Of a stretch of 28,427 nt of DNA, positions 4,974 through 11,520 are shown piece after piece. Below the pieces are notes generated by a model. It was not told where the DNA came from and searched no databases. It worked only from the letters and a program-made list of their open reading frames with translations. The position numbers and the translations under genes were made by a program. Numbering within the stretch: position 1 is the first letter of the stretch; each line of letters starts with the position of its first letter. The stretch spans positions 1 through 28,427 of IMG/VR virus record IMGVR_UViG_3300036790_000800, one strand, 5' to 3'. This DNA is from a virus.

Positions 4974-6106
4974 GCGGCCGATACCAACGTGGCTCGCTGC
5001 GCCGCGAAGGGGACCGCTGGATCCTGCGCCGGCGCGTTGATGGCAAGGAACAGCGCCTGCCGATCGGCAAGGTGGCCGACCTGCGCACTGAAGGGGCGGC
5101 CAGGCGCGCGGCCGATGCGCTGCTCGAGACGATGGCCGAGGGCGCCCGGGCGGCAGGTGAGCGCATCACGTTCGAGCGCTATGCGACCTTTTTCCTCGAC
5201 AAGGTCTGCGCGCAGAAAAAGCCGGCGACCGTCGTGACTTATCGCAGCGTGATCAAGCAGCACCTGCTACCGCGGCTGGGCCGCGAACCGCTCACGCGCA
5301 TCGATGGACGGGCCTTCACGCGGCTGATCTCGGATCTGGAGGGCGAGCAGCTCTCACCGCGTACCGTGCGCCTCTCGGTCATTGTTCTGGCTCGGGCGCT
5401 GCGCAGTGCGCGATCGAACGGCTACGCGGCCGCGGATCCGGACACGAAGATCCTGCGGCTGGATTCCAAGCGATCGCTCGATCGGCCGCGGCGGGTTTTC
5501 ACACGCGAGGAGCTCGTCCGCATCGTCCATGGCGCCCCCTATCCGTGGCGCGCGCTGTACGCGCTGCTGGCGTATGCAGGCCTTCGCACCGGTGAGGCGC
5601 TCGGTTTGTCCTGGCCGGCGATCGACCTGGCCGGCGCGAGCATCACGATCTTTCAGGCCGCGTACATGGGCCAGATCCAGACGACCAAGACGGCCGAGTC
5701 GGCCGTGACGATCCCGATCATTTCGCACCTGGTCGAGGAGCTCGGCACCTTCCGCTATTGGTGGCAGGACAATTGTCGGCAGGCCGCGCCGCTGTTCGAG
5801 AACGCGCCTGGCGCGGGCCTGCTGTTCCCGTCGCCGCAGGATCCGGCGCGCGCCTGTCATCGATCGGGCGTGCATAAGCACCACTTCGTCCCGCTGCTCA
5901 AGCGCCTGGGGATCGAGCCGGAGGGCTTCCACATTTTCCGGCGCACCTACGTGACCGAGCTGTTCCGCGCCGGCGCGGCCGCGCCCACGGTTAAGCGCCT
6001 GGCTCGCCACTCGGATCTGAAAACGACGGAGCGCTACGCGCAGCTCAACGTTTCCGATCAGCGCGCAGCGGTCGAGGCCTTCGGACGCGCTTTGCCAGCG
6101 ACCTGA
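4970..6106 (+). CDS. Second tyrosine recombinase, catalytically complete
   Basis: A 378-residue site-specific recombinase. An N-terminal beta-rich arm-binding region (about 1-40, RYQRGSLRREGDRWILRRRV) is followed by a core-binding SAM-like domain (about 65-160, ATFFLDKV...TVVTYRSVIKQHLLPRLG). The catalytic domain has all expected residues: Arg206 (GLRTGEAL), Lys240 (TTKTAES), His321-x-x-Arg324 (HIFRR), His347 (ARHSDLKTTERY) and the nucleophile Tyr356. The ATG overlaps the replication gene's stop (ATGA). The longer frame from 4664 merely runs through that gene. Position inside the early operon, rather than beside the repressor, is unusual for an integrase. It may be the working integrase, a resolvase or an XerC-like resolution enzyme. 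Confidence 0.88.
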   Translation: MSGRYQRGSLRREGDRWILRRRVDGKEQRLPIGKVADLRTEGAARRAADALLETMAEGARAAGERITFERYATFFLDKVCAQKKPATVVTYRSVIKQHLLPRLGREPLTRIDGRAFTRLISDLEGEQLSPRTVRLSVIVLARALRSARSNGYAAADPDTKILRLDSKRSLDRPRRVFTREELVRIVHGAPYPWRALYALLAYAGLRTGEALGLSWPAIDLAGASITIFQAAYMGQIQTTKTAESAVTIPIISHLVEELGTFRYWWQDNCRQAAPLFENAPGAGLLFPSPQDPARACHRSGVHKHHFVPLLKRLGIEPEGFHIFRRTYVTELFRAGAAAPTVKRLARHSDLKTTERYAQLNVSDQRAAVEAFGRALPAT

Positions 6107-6163
6107 GTAGTACAGGCGACATACAAACAAATCTTGTCCGCACCGCGAAAGGGGAAAAGTAAA

Positions 6164-6673
6164 ATGAAAAGCACCGTTGAATCGACAACAGGCGCCGCGC
6201 GCGTGCGCAAGCCGAGCTCGCAGCGGCTGCTGCAGCTGGCCGGCGACTGCATCGACGACGCGATCGCGTTCGGCCCGCAGGACCTGCAGGATCTGCGCGA
6301 GGCACTCGTCGAGCTGATCGCGGCGCGCCGAGATCAGCGTAACGGCGAAGCTGACGCCGGCGGCGTGCCGGCATCGATCGCTCCGATCGCAGTGATCGAT
6401 CTCGCGGACCCGATGACTAATCTCGCGCCAGACAAGGTTCAGGCGCTCCAGAAATCCGCGTCCCTCGAGCTGCCGCTGCTCGCGTGGCTCGCAATCCACG
6501 GAAACGTGTGCCTGGGCCTGCGCCATCCGATGAACCGAGGGCCCTCGAGGGCGGTCACGCTTGAAGCGCTGAAAGGCATCGGCTCAGTGCTCGTCGATCA
6601 CGGCGTGCTGCTGCGCGAGCAGCTCGAGGCCGCCGAGCGCCTAGAGCGCGAACAGCAGGCCAGCACGTTGTGA
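6164..6673 (+). CDS. Early phage protein, unknown function
   Basis: A 169-residue protein starting at the ATG 6164, behind AAAGGGG about ten bases upstream. A mostly helical, charged first half (residues 20-75, SSQRLLQLAGDCIDD..DLREALVELIAARRDQ) is followed by a Gly/Pro linker. A second half (GNVCLGLRHPMNRGPSRAVTL...GSVLVDHGVLLREQLEAAERLERE) ends in a coiled-coil-like helix. The central block about NVCLGLRHP...R looks conserved and may bind a ligand or nucleic acid. No family recognised. It follows the recombinase after 57 bp and overlaps the Lar-like gene by 4 bp. Confidence 0.65.
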   Translation: MKSTVESTTGAARVRKPSSQRLLQLAGDCIDDAIAFGPQDLQDLREALVELIAARRDQRNGEADAGGVPASIAPIAVIDLADPMTNLAPDKVQALQKSASLELPLLAWLAIHGNVCLGLRHPMNRGPSRAVTLEALKGIGSVLVDHGVLLREQLEAAERLEREQQASTL

Positions 6674-6900
6674 CTGCCTCGCCCAAGCTCGTCCTGGCGC
6701 TCCTCCGGGCGGCCAGCTGCCCGTTCTGCGCAGGCGCCGCGCACAAGCTGGTCGAGCTGCCGAACGGGACGCACGTCGTCGTGTGCATGCGACCAGGTTG
6801 TCACGGCTGCGGGCCCGATGGCCGCGACTACGCCGACGCGGTCGATCGGTGGAATCGACGCTGCGAGCCAGCAGTGCCGGCGACCGGGCAGATCTCGTGA
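6670..6900 (+). CDS. Lar-like restriction alleviation / zinc-ribbon protein
   Basis: A 76-residue protein with the pattern of the Lar_restr_allev family: CPFC (Cys17, Cys20), then VVVCMRPGCHGCGPDG (Cys39, Cys44, Cys47), then YADAVDRWNRR, the A..AWN-type ending shared by the family. Rac-prophage Lar lowers type I restriction, apparently by modulating the host methylase. Many family members are uncharacterised zinc ribbons, so the anti-restriction role here is an inference. The GTG start at 6670 overlaps the preceding stop by 4 bp. Genes that evade host defence are common in this part of an early operon. Confidence 0.72.
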   Translation: MTASPKLVLALLRAASCPFCAGAAHKLVELPNGTHVVVCMRPGCHGCGPDGRDYADAVDRWNRRCEPAVPATGQIS

Positions 6901-7352
6901 GCTGGCTGCGCGCGCTGCTCGGGCTGGCCGCCGCAACGGCGATCGCGCGCGAGCTCGTCTACGTCACCTGGGCGCAGGCGGATCGGATGCTGCGCGACCC
7001 GAGCGGCGGCTGGTCGCTCGCTCCGGAGGAGGACCGCAACCGGGTGCTAGGGATGGCCTACCTCGAGCGCCGGCGGCCGCCGGCGGACCGCATGAGCGCG
7101 ATCAACCCGGCGGCTGCGCATCGCTGTCACTGGCCGGGCTGCAGCGCCCTGGTGCCCCCCGAGCGATGGGGCTGCCAGCCACACTGGTACGCGCTGCCGG
7201 CCGAGCTGCGCCGGCGGCTGTGGTCGACCTACCGCACCGGCCAGGAGATCTCGAAGACACCGAGCCTGGAATACCTGGCGGCCGCGCGCGCTGCCCAGGA
7301 CTGGATCCAGGCGCACGCCGCCGAGCTGCGCTCGCTGATGGTGGAACCGTGA
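6897..7352 (+). CDS. Early phage protein, possible fusion of two small phage modules
   Basis: A 151-residue frame from the GTG at 6897 (GTGA overlap). Residues 1-65 start with a weakly hydrophobic helix (WLRALLGLAAATAIARELV) and hold a region with WAQADRMLRD and GMAYLERRR. From Met66 (7092) the rest reads HRCHWPGCSALVPPERWGC..HWYALPAELRRRLW...GQEISKTPSLEYL...QDWI. I recognise that as a short cysteine/tryptophan-rich phage protein that normally stands alone at about 75-90 residues. So this is either a fusion or two genes read in one frame with an internal ATG; no good ribosome site precedes 7092. The Cys/His residues may bind zinc. Function unknown. Confidence 0.62.
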   Translation: MSWLRALLGLAAATAIARELVYVTWAQADRMLRDPSGGWSLAPEEDRNRVLGMAYLERRRPPADRMSAINPAAAHRCHWPGCSALVPPERWGCQPHWYALPAELRRRLWSTYRTGQEISKTPSLEYLAAARAAQDWIQAHAAELRSLMVEP

Positions 7353-7654
7353 CCAGGTCGGCCGAGCTCACCCCGACGATGTGCAAGGCGATCGCCTTCA
7401 TGCGAGCGCACGGCGATGTGATCGCCCGCTACCCGGGCGACTACTGGTGCGGGCCGCGGTTCGACCGGTACCGATCGTTGGAGAGCTCGACCGTGCAGGC
7501 CCTGGTCGATCGCGGGCTGGCCGAATACCACGCCTGGGCGGCGTATTCGCGCGGCAGCGGGCTTGAGCATTTCCCGATCGGGGCACGACTGACTGCGCAG
7601 AGTGCGGCGTATCTCGGCGAAGCGGCCGCAAAAAGGCCTATTTCTCCCGAGTAA
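7349..7654 (+). CDS. Early phage protein, unknown function
   Basis: A 101-residue protein starting at a GTG that overlaps the preceding stop. The sequence LTPTMCKAIAFMRAHGDVIARYPGDYWCGP..FDRYRSLESSTVQALVDRGLAEYH looks like a small winged-helix fold: two helices, a recognition helix at STVQALVDRGLAEY, and a strand. Phage proteins of this kind are common in early operons and usually unnamed. The frame is open far upstream to 6818, but only as a shadow of the previous gene. No catalytic residues are visible. Confidence 0.62.
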   Translation: MTRSAELTPTMCKAIAFMRAHGDVIARYPGDYWCGPRFDRYRSLESSTVQALVDRGLAEYHAWAAYSRGSGLEHFPIGARLTAQSAAYLGEAAAKRPISPE

Positions 7655-7695
7655 TTCGCAACGTCGCTTTATTGCTAACTTAATGGCACAGGAAA

Positions 7696-8133
7696 ATGAG
7701 CATGAGAAAAATCAGAAAGTCGCAGGGGAAAGTTAAAGTGAAGGGCGAACGCCCCCGGCCGCCCCCGGTCGATCCGGCGCCGATCTTCAGATCGTTGTGC
7801 GATGCATCGCCACTCAACCCACGCGGGGCCGACGAGCTGTTCCTTCGCACCTTCCGCCGCGGCTTCATCGAGCGCCAGGGCGCCGCCGGCTCCCCGCCGG
7901 TATGTGTCTGTATCGCCTGCGGTTGCGATGATCTGCACCCCTGCGACAGCGACCTGGGCAAGCCGTGCAGGTGGAGCTACCTCGCACCGCTCGCGGGCAT
8001 CAGGATCTGCTCGAGCTGCTTCCCGCGCGATGCCGAGGCCGCCTGCCGCCTCGGAATGGCTTTCGGCCGGATCGCAAAGCTGGTGCTCGAGCGCGATCCG
8101 CTGGCGCGGCGCGCCGCCAGGCGCGCGGCGTGA
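7696..8133 (+). CDS. Cysteine-rich early phage protein
   Basis: A 145-residue protein with a basic N-terminus (SMRKIRKSQGKVKVKGER) and a helix around residues 45-60. A cysteine cluster follows at about 69-105: CVCIACGCDDLHPC, then PCRWSYL, then ICSSCF. The pattern CxxCGC..D..PC...PC.W...CSxC is a recurring zinc-binding module in phage early proteins. AGGAAA lies just upstream of the ATG. The gene follows a 41-bp gap that is A/T-rich compared with its surroundings and may carry a promoter, though I see no clear -35/-10 pair. Function unknown. Confidence 0.62.
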   Translation: MSMRKIRKSQGKVKVKGERPRPPPVDPAPIFRSLCDASPLNPRGADELFLRTFRRGFIERQGAAGSPPVCVCIACGCDDLHPCDSDLGKPCRWSYLAPLAGIRICSSCFPRDAEAACRLGMAFGRIAKLVLERDPLARRAARRAA

Positions 8134-8411
8134 TGCAACTGTTGCTCGAGATCGGCCAGGCGGCGACCTTCGACGGGCTCGTGCACGGGACCGACGGGGT
8201 ACTCACGCTGCCCGAGGGGGCCGACCTGGTGCTGGCAACCAAGGACGGGGCTACCGAGTCCGGGCTGCCGGCCGCGGTGCTCGCCTTCACCGTCCAGCTG
8301 CCGGACGGGCGCACCGCCCGCGCGCGGACGGTGCTGACGGTGCGCCTGCTGATCATGACGCTCGTCGCCCTGCGCGGCCGCTACGGCCCGGACGGGAAGG
8401 GCGCGAACTGA
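8133..8411 (+). CDS. Early phage protein, unknown function
   Basis: A 92-residue protein, ATG at 8133 sharing a base with the previous TGA. Alternating hydrophobic and charged residues (QLLLEIGQAATFDGLVHG, LVLATKDG, AAVLAFTVQLPDGRTARARTVLTVRLLIMTLVALRGRY) suggest a mainly beta fold with a final helix. No recognised family. It sits in a tightly overlapping block with the next gene (shared A of TGATG), so translation is probably coupled. Confidence 0.55.
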   Translation: MQLLLEIGQAATFDGLVHGTDGVLTLPEGADLVLATKDGATESGLPAAVLAFTVQLPDGRTARARTVLTVRLLIMTLVALRGRYGPDGKGAN

Positions 8412-8590
8412 TGGCCCGGCGCGTCGGCAGCCTCAAGATCAGCGTGAGCCCACGCCTGCGCTCCTACCTTGATCGCCTGGTCGCGATCCAGGGCTACGGG
8501 TCGGATCGCCAGAAGGTGGCCGAGCGCTTTGTCTGGGACGGTGTTCACCGCCTGCTCGAGGCCGGCGTCCTGAAGGAGCGCGGACCCTGA
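8411..8590 (+). CDS. Small ribbon-helix-helix-like protein
   Basis: A 59-residue basic protein (MARRVGSLKISVSPRLRSYLDRLVAIQGYG...VAERFVWDGVHRLLEAGVL). A single strand (LKISVSP) followed by two helices resembles the CopG/Arc/ParD DNA-binding fold. The ATG at 8411 overlaps the previous stop codon (TGATG). It is the last rightward gene before the reversed block at 8591-9834. A DNA-binding role is inferred from the shape of the sequence only. Confidence 0.58.
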   Translation: MARRVGSLKISVSPRLRSYLDRLVAIQGYGSDRQKVAERFVWDGVHRLLEAGVLKERGP

Positions 8591-8799
8591 GCTCGTGTAC
8601 CGCAAAAAGTGCATCCCGGGGATGCAGATTGGCGGGGCGGCGAGCCGGGGCGCCAGGTTCTCGGCGCATCGCCATGCGAATTCAGCCTGGCGATCAATCC
8701 GGACGCTTTTCTTCAGTGAGTTTGCGAAATTGCGCAGGTCGCCGATTCGGCTGCCGCGGGCGAGCTCGGCGCGCGCAGGGCGTTCAATGCGCTCGGCGG
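8591..8799. other. Gene-free stretch with a palindrome; possible inserted or repeat DNA
   Basis: No gene is supported here. Frames are open on both strands, but none has a convincing start. The block opens with a perfect palindrome at 8610-8626 (arms TGCATCCC and GGGATGCA around one G), six bases after CGCAAAAAG. It also contains GCCGATTCGGCTGCCGCG (8741-8758), which recurs with one mismatch at 9693-9710, at the end of the integrase fragment. The translated minus strand gives me a vague impression of short hypothetical proteins seen in many copies in some genomes, which I cannot confirm. Confidence 0.4.
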
Positions 8800-9042
8800 T
8801 CAATTCTTTCTCGCGTAGTGCACCTTGCCCGTCTGCCCGCACTGCGCGCAGGTTGGGCGCAGGGCCGCCAAGATGTCATCGGGCATCTGGCCGTAGCTCG
8901 TAACCGTGATGGTCTCGCCGCTGAAGCCCTCCAGACTGAAGTGCTCCCACAGGGCGCTGTAGGGCTGATCGTTCTTGCGCAGGACGACAAAGCCCCGGTG
9001 GCCGCACTGGCAGACGATTTGACTGCGGGTGGTGGACGTCAT
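8800..9042 (-). CDS. Zinc-ribbon protein, paralogue A of a tandem pair
   Basis: An 80-residue protein on the strand opposite to the early operon. CQCGHRG near residue 11 and CAQCGQTGK near residue 67 form two C-x(1-2)-C knuckles, a zinc ribbon. Between them lies a conserved middle with FSLEGFSGETITV and ILAALRPT. About 60 percent of residues, counted by eye, are identical to the gene at 9213-9455, which has the same length. No family name recognised. The reversed orientation and isolation from the operon suggest a moron or cargo gene with its own expression, perhaps in the lysogen. CGGAG lies about nine bases before the ATG. Confidence 0.7.
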   Translation of the reverse strand: MTSTTRSQIVCQCGHRGFVVLRKNDQPYSALWEHFSLEGFSGETITVTSYGQMPDDILAALRPTCAQCGQTGKVHYARKN

Positions 9043-9212
9043 GGCTGCTGGCTCCGTCGGCCTCGGAAAACCGATGCGCGCGTAGCAAAAAAGAATAAGC
9101 AGCGCAGGAATTCAGGACGTGCGGCTTGTCACAGACCGGCGCTCTTCGGACTAACGGGCCCCCGATGAGCCGGCAGGCCTACAGGGGGCCGGGCATTAGC
9201 AGCCGTCGGCCA

Positions 9213-9455
9213 TCAACGTTTCGTCGCGTATTGGACCTTTCCTGTCTCCCCGCACTGCGGGCAGGTGGGCCGCAGTGCAGCCAAGATATCCGGGGGCGTG
9301 TCGCGGTAGCTCATGATCGTAATGGTCTCGCCGCTGAAGCCATCGAGACTGTACTTTTCCCAGAAGGGGGTGTCGGGCTGATCGCTTTCGCTGATCACCA
9401 AGTGGCCTGCGTTCCCGCACTGACAAACGATTGGGCGCTTAGTAAGCATGGTCAT
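9213..9455 (-). CDS. Zinc-ribbon protein, paralogue B of a tandem pair
   Basis: An 80-residue protein with the same layout as its neighbour: CQCGNAG near residue 11, SLDGFSGETIT in the middle, DILAALRPTCPQCGETGKV at the end. The start at 9455 (MTMLTK) gives exactly the length of the paralogue and follows AAGGGAAG about ten bases upstream. An open frame continues to 9851, but it crosses the integrase relic in antisense and is not a gene. A GGCCCCC...GGGGGCC inverted repeat (about 9159-9192) lies just downstream and could end transcription, though there is no T-run. The pair probably arose by tandem duplication followed by divergence. Confidence 0.7.
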   Translation of the reverse strand: MTMLTKRPIVCQCGNAGHLVISESDQPDTPFWEKYSLDGFSGETITIMSYRDTPPDILAALRPTCPQCGETGKVQYATKR

Positions 9456-9834
9456 CAGTGTTGGCTTCCCTTCATCTTTGCCGGGCAACGGCGCGCCCTG
9501 ACGAGGCGGCCTGCGATTTTTGTACCTGCAGCATGCCACACTCGCGCGCGGGAGGCCCTCGAGCGCGTCAGGCACTGCGCGCACGGAAGGGGACATGCAC
9601 ATCAGAGGATGAAGGCTGGACTTTCGGCGCGATTTCATTTCCATGACCTGCGCGCGAAGTCGGCGAGCGACGCGGATAGTGACCAGGAGGCCGCCGATTC
9701 GGCTCCCGCGCACCGCCGCCGCGCAAGAAATTTCTCTTTCCGATACCGCGGTTTGAAGTCGCACTCCGCGCGATTTTTTTCCGCCCGCCGTGGCGTCGTA
9801 GCAACTCAATCCGTCACCGACAGGAGGCAATCCC
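9456..9834. other. Intergenic stretch carrying an integrase relic
   Basis: These 379 bases hold no intact gene. The only recognisable content is the integrase fragment at about 9604-9704, annotated separately. A T-run (TTTTTTT) occurs near 9773-9779. The 3' end provides the excellent ribosome site AGGAGG (about 9823-9828) for the gene at 9835. I see no convincing promoter for either flanking gene. Confidence 0.5.
9604..9704 (+). pseudogene. Fragment of the integrase gene (3' part), inverted relative to the intact copy
   Basis: On the plus strand this stretch encodes MKAGLSARFHFHDLRAKSAS followed by DADSDQEAAD. That matches residues 271-300 of the integrase at 681-1673 with only one amino-acid change. 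At DNA level about 90 of 100 bases agree by eye. The match includes the catalytic HDLR motif and breaks off just before the catalytic His and Tyr. The rest of the domain is absent on both sides, so the piece is a relic. It lies in inverted orientation to the intact gene, about 8.8 kb away. Confidence 0.82.
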
Positions 9835-10053
9835 ATGCCCGAAGACATCACTGACGAACAGACCGCCGCCCTGGTGCGTTACCTCAGCCGAGCCGTGCTG
9901 GCCGGCCTGTGCGTGGCCGCAGCGCGCGCGAGCGCCGTCGCTCCGCTCGGCTCCGATCCGCAGGGCGCCGCCGTCGCGGCCGCCGCGGACGAGGGGCTTG
10001 CGCTGGCCGACGCGCTGCTTGAGCGCTTGGGCCCGGCGCCCTTGCCGACATGA
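9835..10053 (+). CDS. Small helical early protein, unknown function
   Basis: A 72-residue, Ala-rich protein (MPEDITDEQTAALVRYLSRAVLAGLCVAAARASAV...) predicted to form two or three helices. It is preceded by AGGAGG with ideal spacing, the strongest ribosome site in this part of the window. That suits the first gene of a sub-operon restarting after the reversed block. Its end overlaps the next ATG by 4 bp (ATGA). No family recognised. Confidence 0.6.
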   Translation: MPEDITDEQTAALVRYLSRAVLAGLCVAAARASAVAPLGSDPQGAAVAAAADEGLALADALLERLGPAPLPT

Positions 10054-10241
10054 GCCTGGTGAACGAGCTGGAGGCGGTCTCCGACGAGGAGCTCGCCGAA
10101 ATGATCGAACGCTGCCGACGGCGAGTGCAGCCCGGCTATTTCGAACGCTACGGCATGGATCTGCCGGCCGAGTCGGCCGCGACGCTGCGCGCGCTGCTAG
10201 AGCTGCAGCGCCGGCGACGACAGCAGCAGGTGGGCGCGTGA
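10050..10241 (+). CDS. Small charged helical protein
   Basis: A 63-residue protein (MSLVNELEAVSDEELAEMIERCRRRV..GYFERYGMD...ATLRALLELQRRRRQQQVGA). It contains two amphipathic helices, the second ending in a run of Arg and Gln. It overlaps both neighbours by 4 bp (ATGA and GTGA). No family recognised; it may act by binding a partner protein. Confidence 0.58.
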   Translation: MSLVNELEAVSDEELAEMIERCRRRVQPGYFERYGMDLPAESAATLRALLELQRRRRQQQVGA

Positions 10242-10660
10242 GCGGCCGCGGCCGGATCGTGCTGCCCGGAGAGGGCCCGGGCGGTCAGGACGAGCCGGGC
10301 GCGCAGCGCGTCTACACGATCGAGGCCGGCTCGGGCGTCGACCAGGTGCTGCTCGAGCGCGTGCGCCAGGTTTGCGCGGAGGGATTCGACGGCAAGCACG
10401 ACGCCAGGTGGACGAGCGACGAGCTCATCGGCGCGGCGATCGCGCTACTGCTATCGGCCATGTCGGGCGGCCACGACGTGGATGATGCGACGGCCGAAGG
10501 TCTGATCGAGATGGCGCGCGACTTCTGGCCGAGCGGGGCCGGCGAGCTCAAGCGCAAGACGCCCGATCGCGATCTGGTGCGTGCCGCGGCGTTGCTGCTG
10601 GCGGAGCTCGACCGGCGCTATCTGGCGCGCTCAGCCGAGCGTCCGGTGCTGCAGTCGTGA
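10238..10660 (+). CDS. Conserved phage early protein of unknown function
   Basis: A 140-residue protein with a GTG start in a GTGA overlap. After a flexible N-terminus the sequence holds VLLERVRQVCAEGFDGKHDARWTSDELIGAAIALL, then ARDFWPSG..ELKRKTPDRDLVRAAALLLAELDRR. The ending, W...ELK....DLV.A.ALL.AELDR, is typical of a small phage family often found near RyR-domain or nucleic-acid genes and lacking a known function. The longer frame back to 9998 is a shadow of the two preceding genes. Confidence 0.68.
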   Translation: MSGRGRIVLPGEGPGGQDEPGAQRVYTIEAGSGVDQVLLERVRQVCAEGFDGKHDARWTSDELIGAAIALLLSAMSGGHDVDDATAEGLIEMARDFWPSGAGELKRKTPDRDLVRAAALLLAELDRRYLARSAERPVLQS

Positions 10661-10929
10661 GCGCCGCCGACGGCAGCGAGCCGGATCCGGATGATCATGG
10701 CGGTCCGGGCATCGCCGCCGGCGAGGCCTTCGCCAGGGCGATGATGCCGGCGATCCGGATCTGCGTGGACAACGCCATGTCGCCCGCGCAGTTCTGGGCC
10801 GGCTTCGTGACGGGCGTGGCCGGCATGGCGATCGCCGACCTGGGCGGCTACACGGCCGCCGCGCTGCTGGAAACGGCCGCGCGCGTCGCCAAGCAGATCG
10901 CCGCCGAGCGCGACGGCCGGGTGAACTGA
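10657..10929 (+). CDS. Early phage protein, unknown function
   Basis: A 90-residue protein with a GTG start overlapping the preceding stop. An acidic N-terminus (DGSEPDPDDHG) is followed by helical, weakly hydrophobic stretches (GEAFARAMMPAIRICVD, FWAGFVTGVAGMAIADLGGY, AALLETAARVAKQIAAE). The central segment could touch a membrane but is short and interrupted by Gly. No family recognised. Confidence 0.57.
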   Translation: MSAADGSEPDPDDHGGPGIAAGEAFARAMMPAIRICVDNAMSPAQFWAGFVTGVAGMAIADLGGYTAAALLETAARVAKQIAAERDGRVN

Positions 10930-10930
10930 C

Positions 10931-11281
10931 GTGGCGAAGCTCTTCGGACTGGCTTGGCCGCAGCACCCGCACGAGCTGCCGACCGATCGGCGGATGCTGC
11001 TCCGGTTCGCGCTCGATGCCATGCCGGTGTTTGAAACTCGCGCGCGCTGCCGGATCGCGATGCTGCACGGTCTGGCCAGTTTCGAGCACGACAACGTCTA
11101 CCTGCAGGTGCGCGACGTACCGGAGGGCGAGCCACTGCTGGCCGGTCGAATCGTCTGGTCGGTCACCCTGGAGAAGCACGCGATCGCGCAGCTCGGCACG
11201 CCCACGCCAGTGTGGTTCGAGGACTGCCTGCACGCGAAAGAGATCTACGAAAGCGCCGAAAATCCCTGGAGACTGCATTGA
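10931..11281 (+). CDS. Early phage protein, unknown function
   Basis: A 116-residue protein with a GTG start one base after the previous stop. A basic, helical first half (LPTDRRMLLRFALDAMPVFETRARCRIAMLHGL) precedes a beta-rich part (VYLQVRDVPEGEPLLAGRIVWSVTLEKHAIAQL) and a charged end. The TTG of the following gene overlaps its stop (TTGA). No recognised domain; the composition is that of a small globular cytoplasmic protein. Confidence 0.57.
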   Translation: MAKLFGLAWPQHPHELPTDRRMLLRFALDAMPVFETRARCRIAMLHGLASFEHDNVYLQVRDVPEGEPLLAGRIVWSVTLEKHAIAQLGTPTPVWFEDCLHAKEIYESAENPWRLH

Positions 11282-11520
11282 TCAACGGACTGATCGAGAT
11301 CAAGCGCCTCGAGGATCTGCGATCGCGCGTCAAGCGACTGGCGCAGCACTACGCCGCGAGCCGCCCTGACATCACGCAGCTGCGCGTTGCGCGCGCGGAT
11401 TTCGAGCTGCTCGCGCGCGCTAGCCCTGCAGCCCTGGTCGGCGCCGGCATCGGCGAGCACCAGGGCCGTTTCTACATCCTCGAGGCCGCCCGGCGCTTCG
11501 AACTGGTGAGCTCCACGTGA
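11278..11520 (+). CDS. Small early phage protein, unknown function
   Basis: An 80-residue protein. I take the TTG at 11278 as start because it overlaps the preceding stop (TTGA), the junction type used throughout this operon. The frame is otherwise open to 11212 inside the neighbouring gene. The content is helical, with basic and leucine residues (INGLIEIKRLEDLRSRVKRLAQHYA) followed by ADFELLARAS and GRFYILEAARRFELV. It could be a small nucleic-acid-associated protein; nothing more can be said. Confidence 0.52.
   Translation: MINGLIEIKRLEDLRSRVKRLAQHYAASRPDITQLRVARADFELLARASPAALVGAGIGEHQGRFYILEAARRFELVSST

Noticed and set aside
5354-6526. Minus-strand open frame of 390 residues opposite the second recombinase
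   Set aside because: Shadow of a well-supported recombinase gene with all catalytic residues; it also crosses the next gene.
8381-8842. Minus-strand open frame of 153 residues
   Set aside because: Its C-terminal part is antisense to the small gene at 8411-8590, and there is no ribosome site. The N-terminal part lies in the gene-free block and was noted there only.
9213-9851. Open minus-strand frame of 212 residues extending the zinc-ribbon gene upstream
   Set aside because: The first 132 residues run antisense through the integrase relic and have no family-like content. The paralogue next door is 80 residues, which matches the start at 9455.
9126-9854. Plus-strand open frame of 242 residues containing the integrase-like HDLR segment
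   Set aside because: Only about 30 residues match integrase; the rest is antisense to the zinc-ribbon gene. It is a chance frame around a relic.
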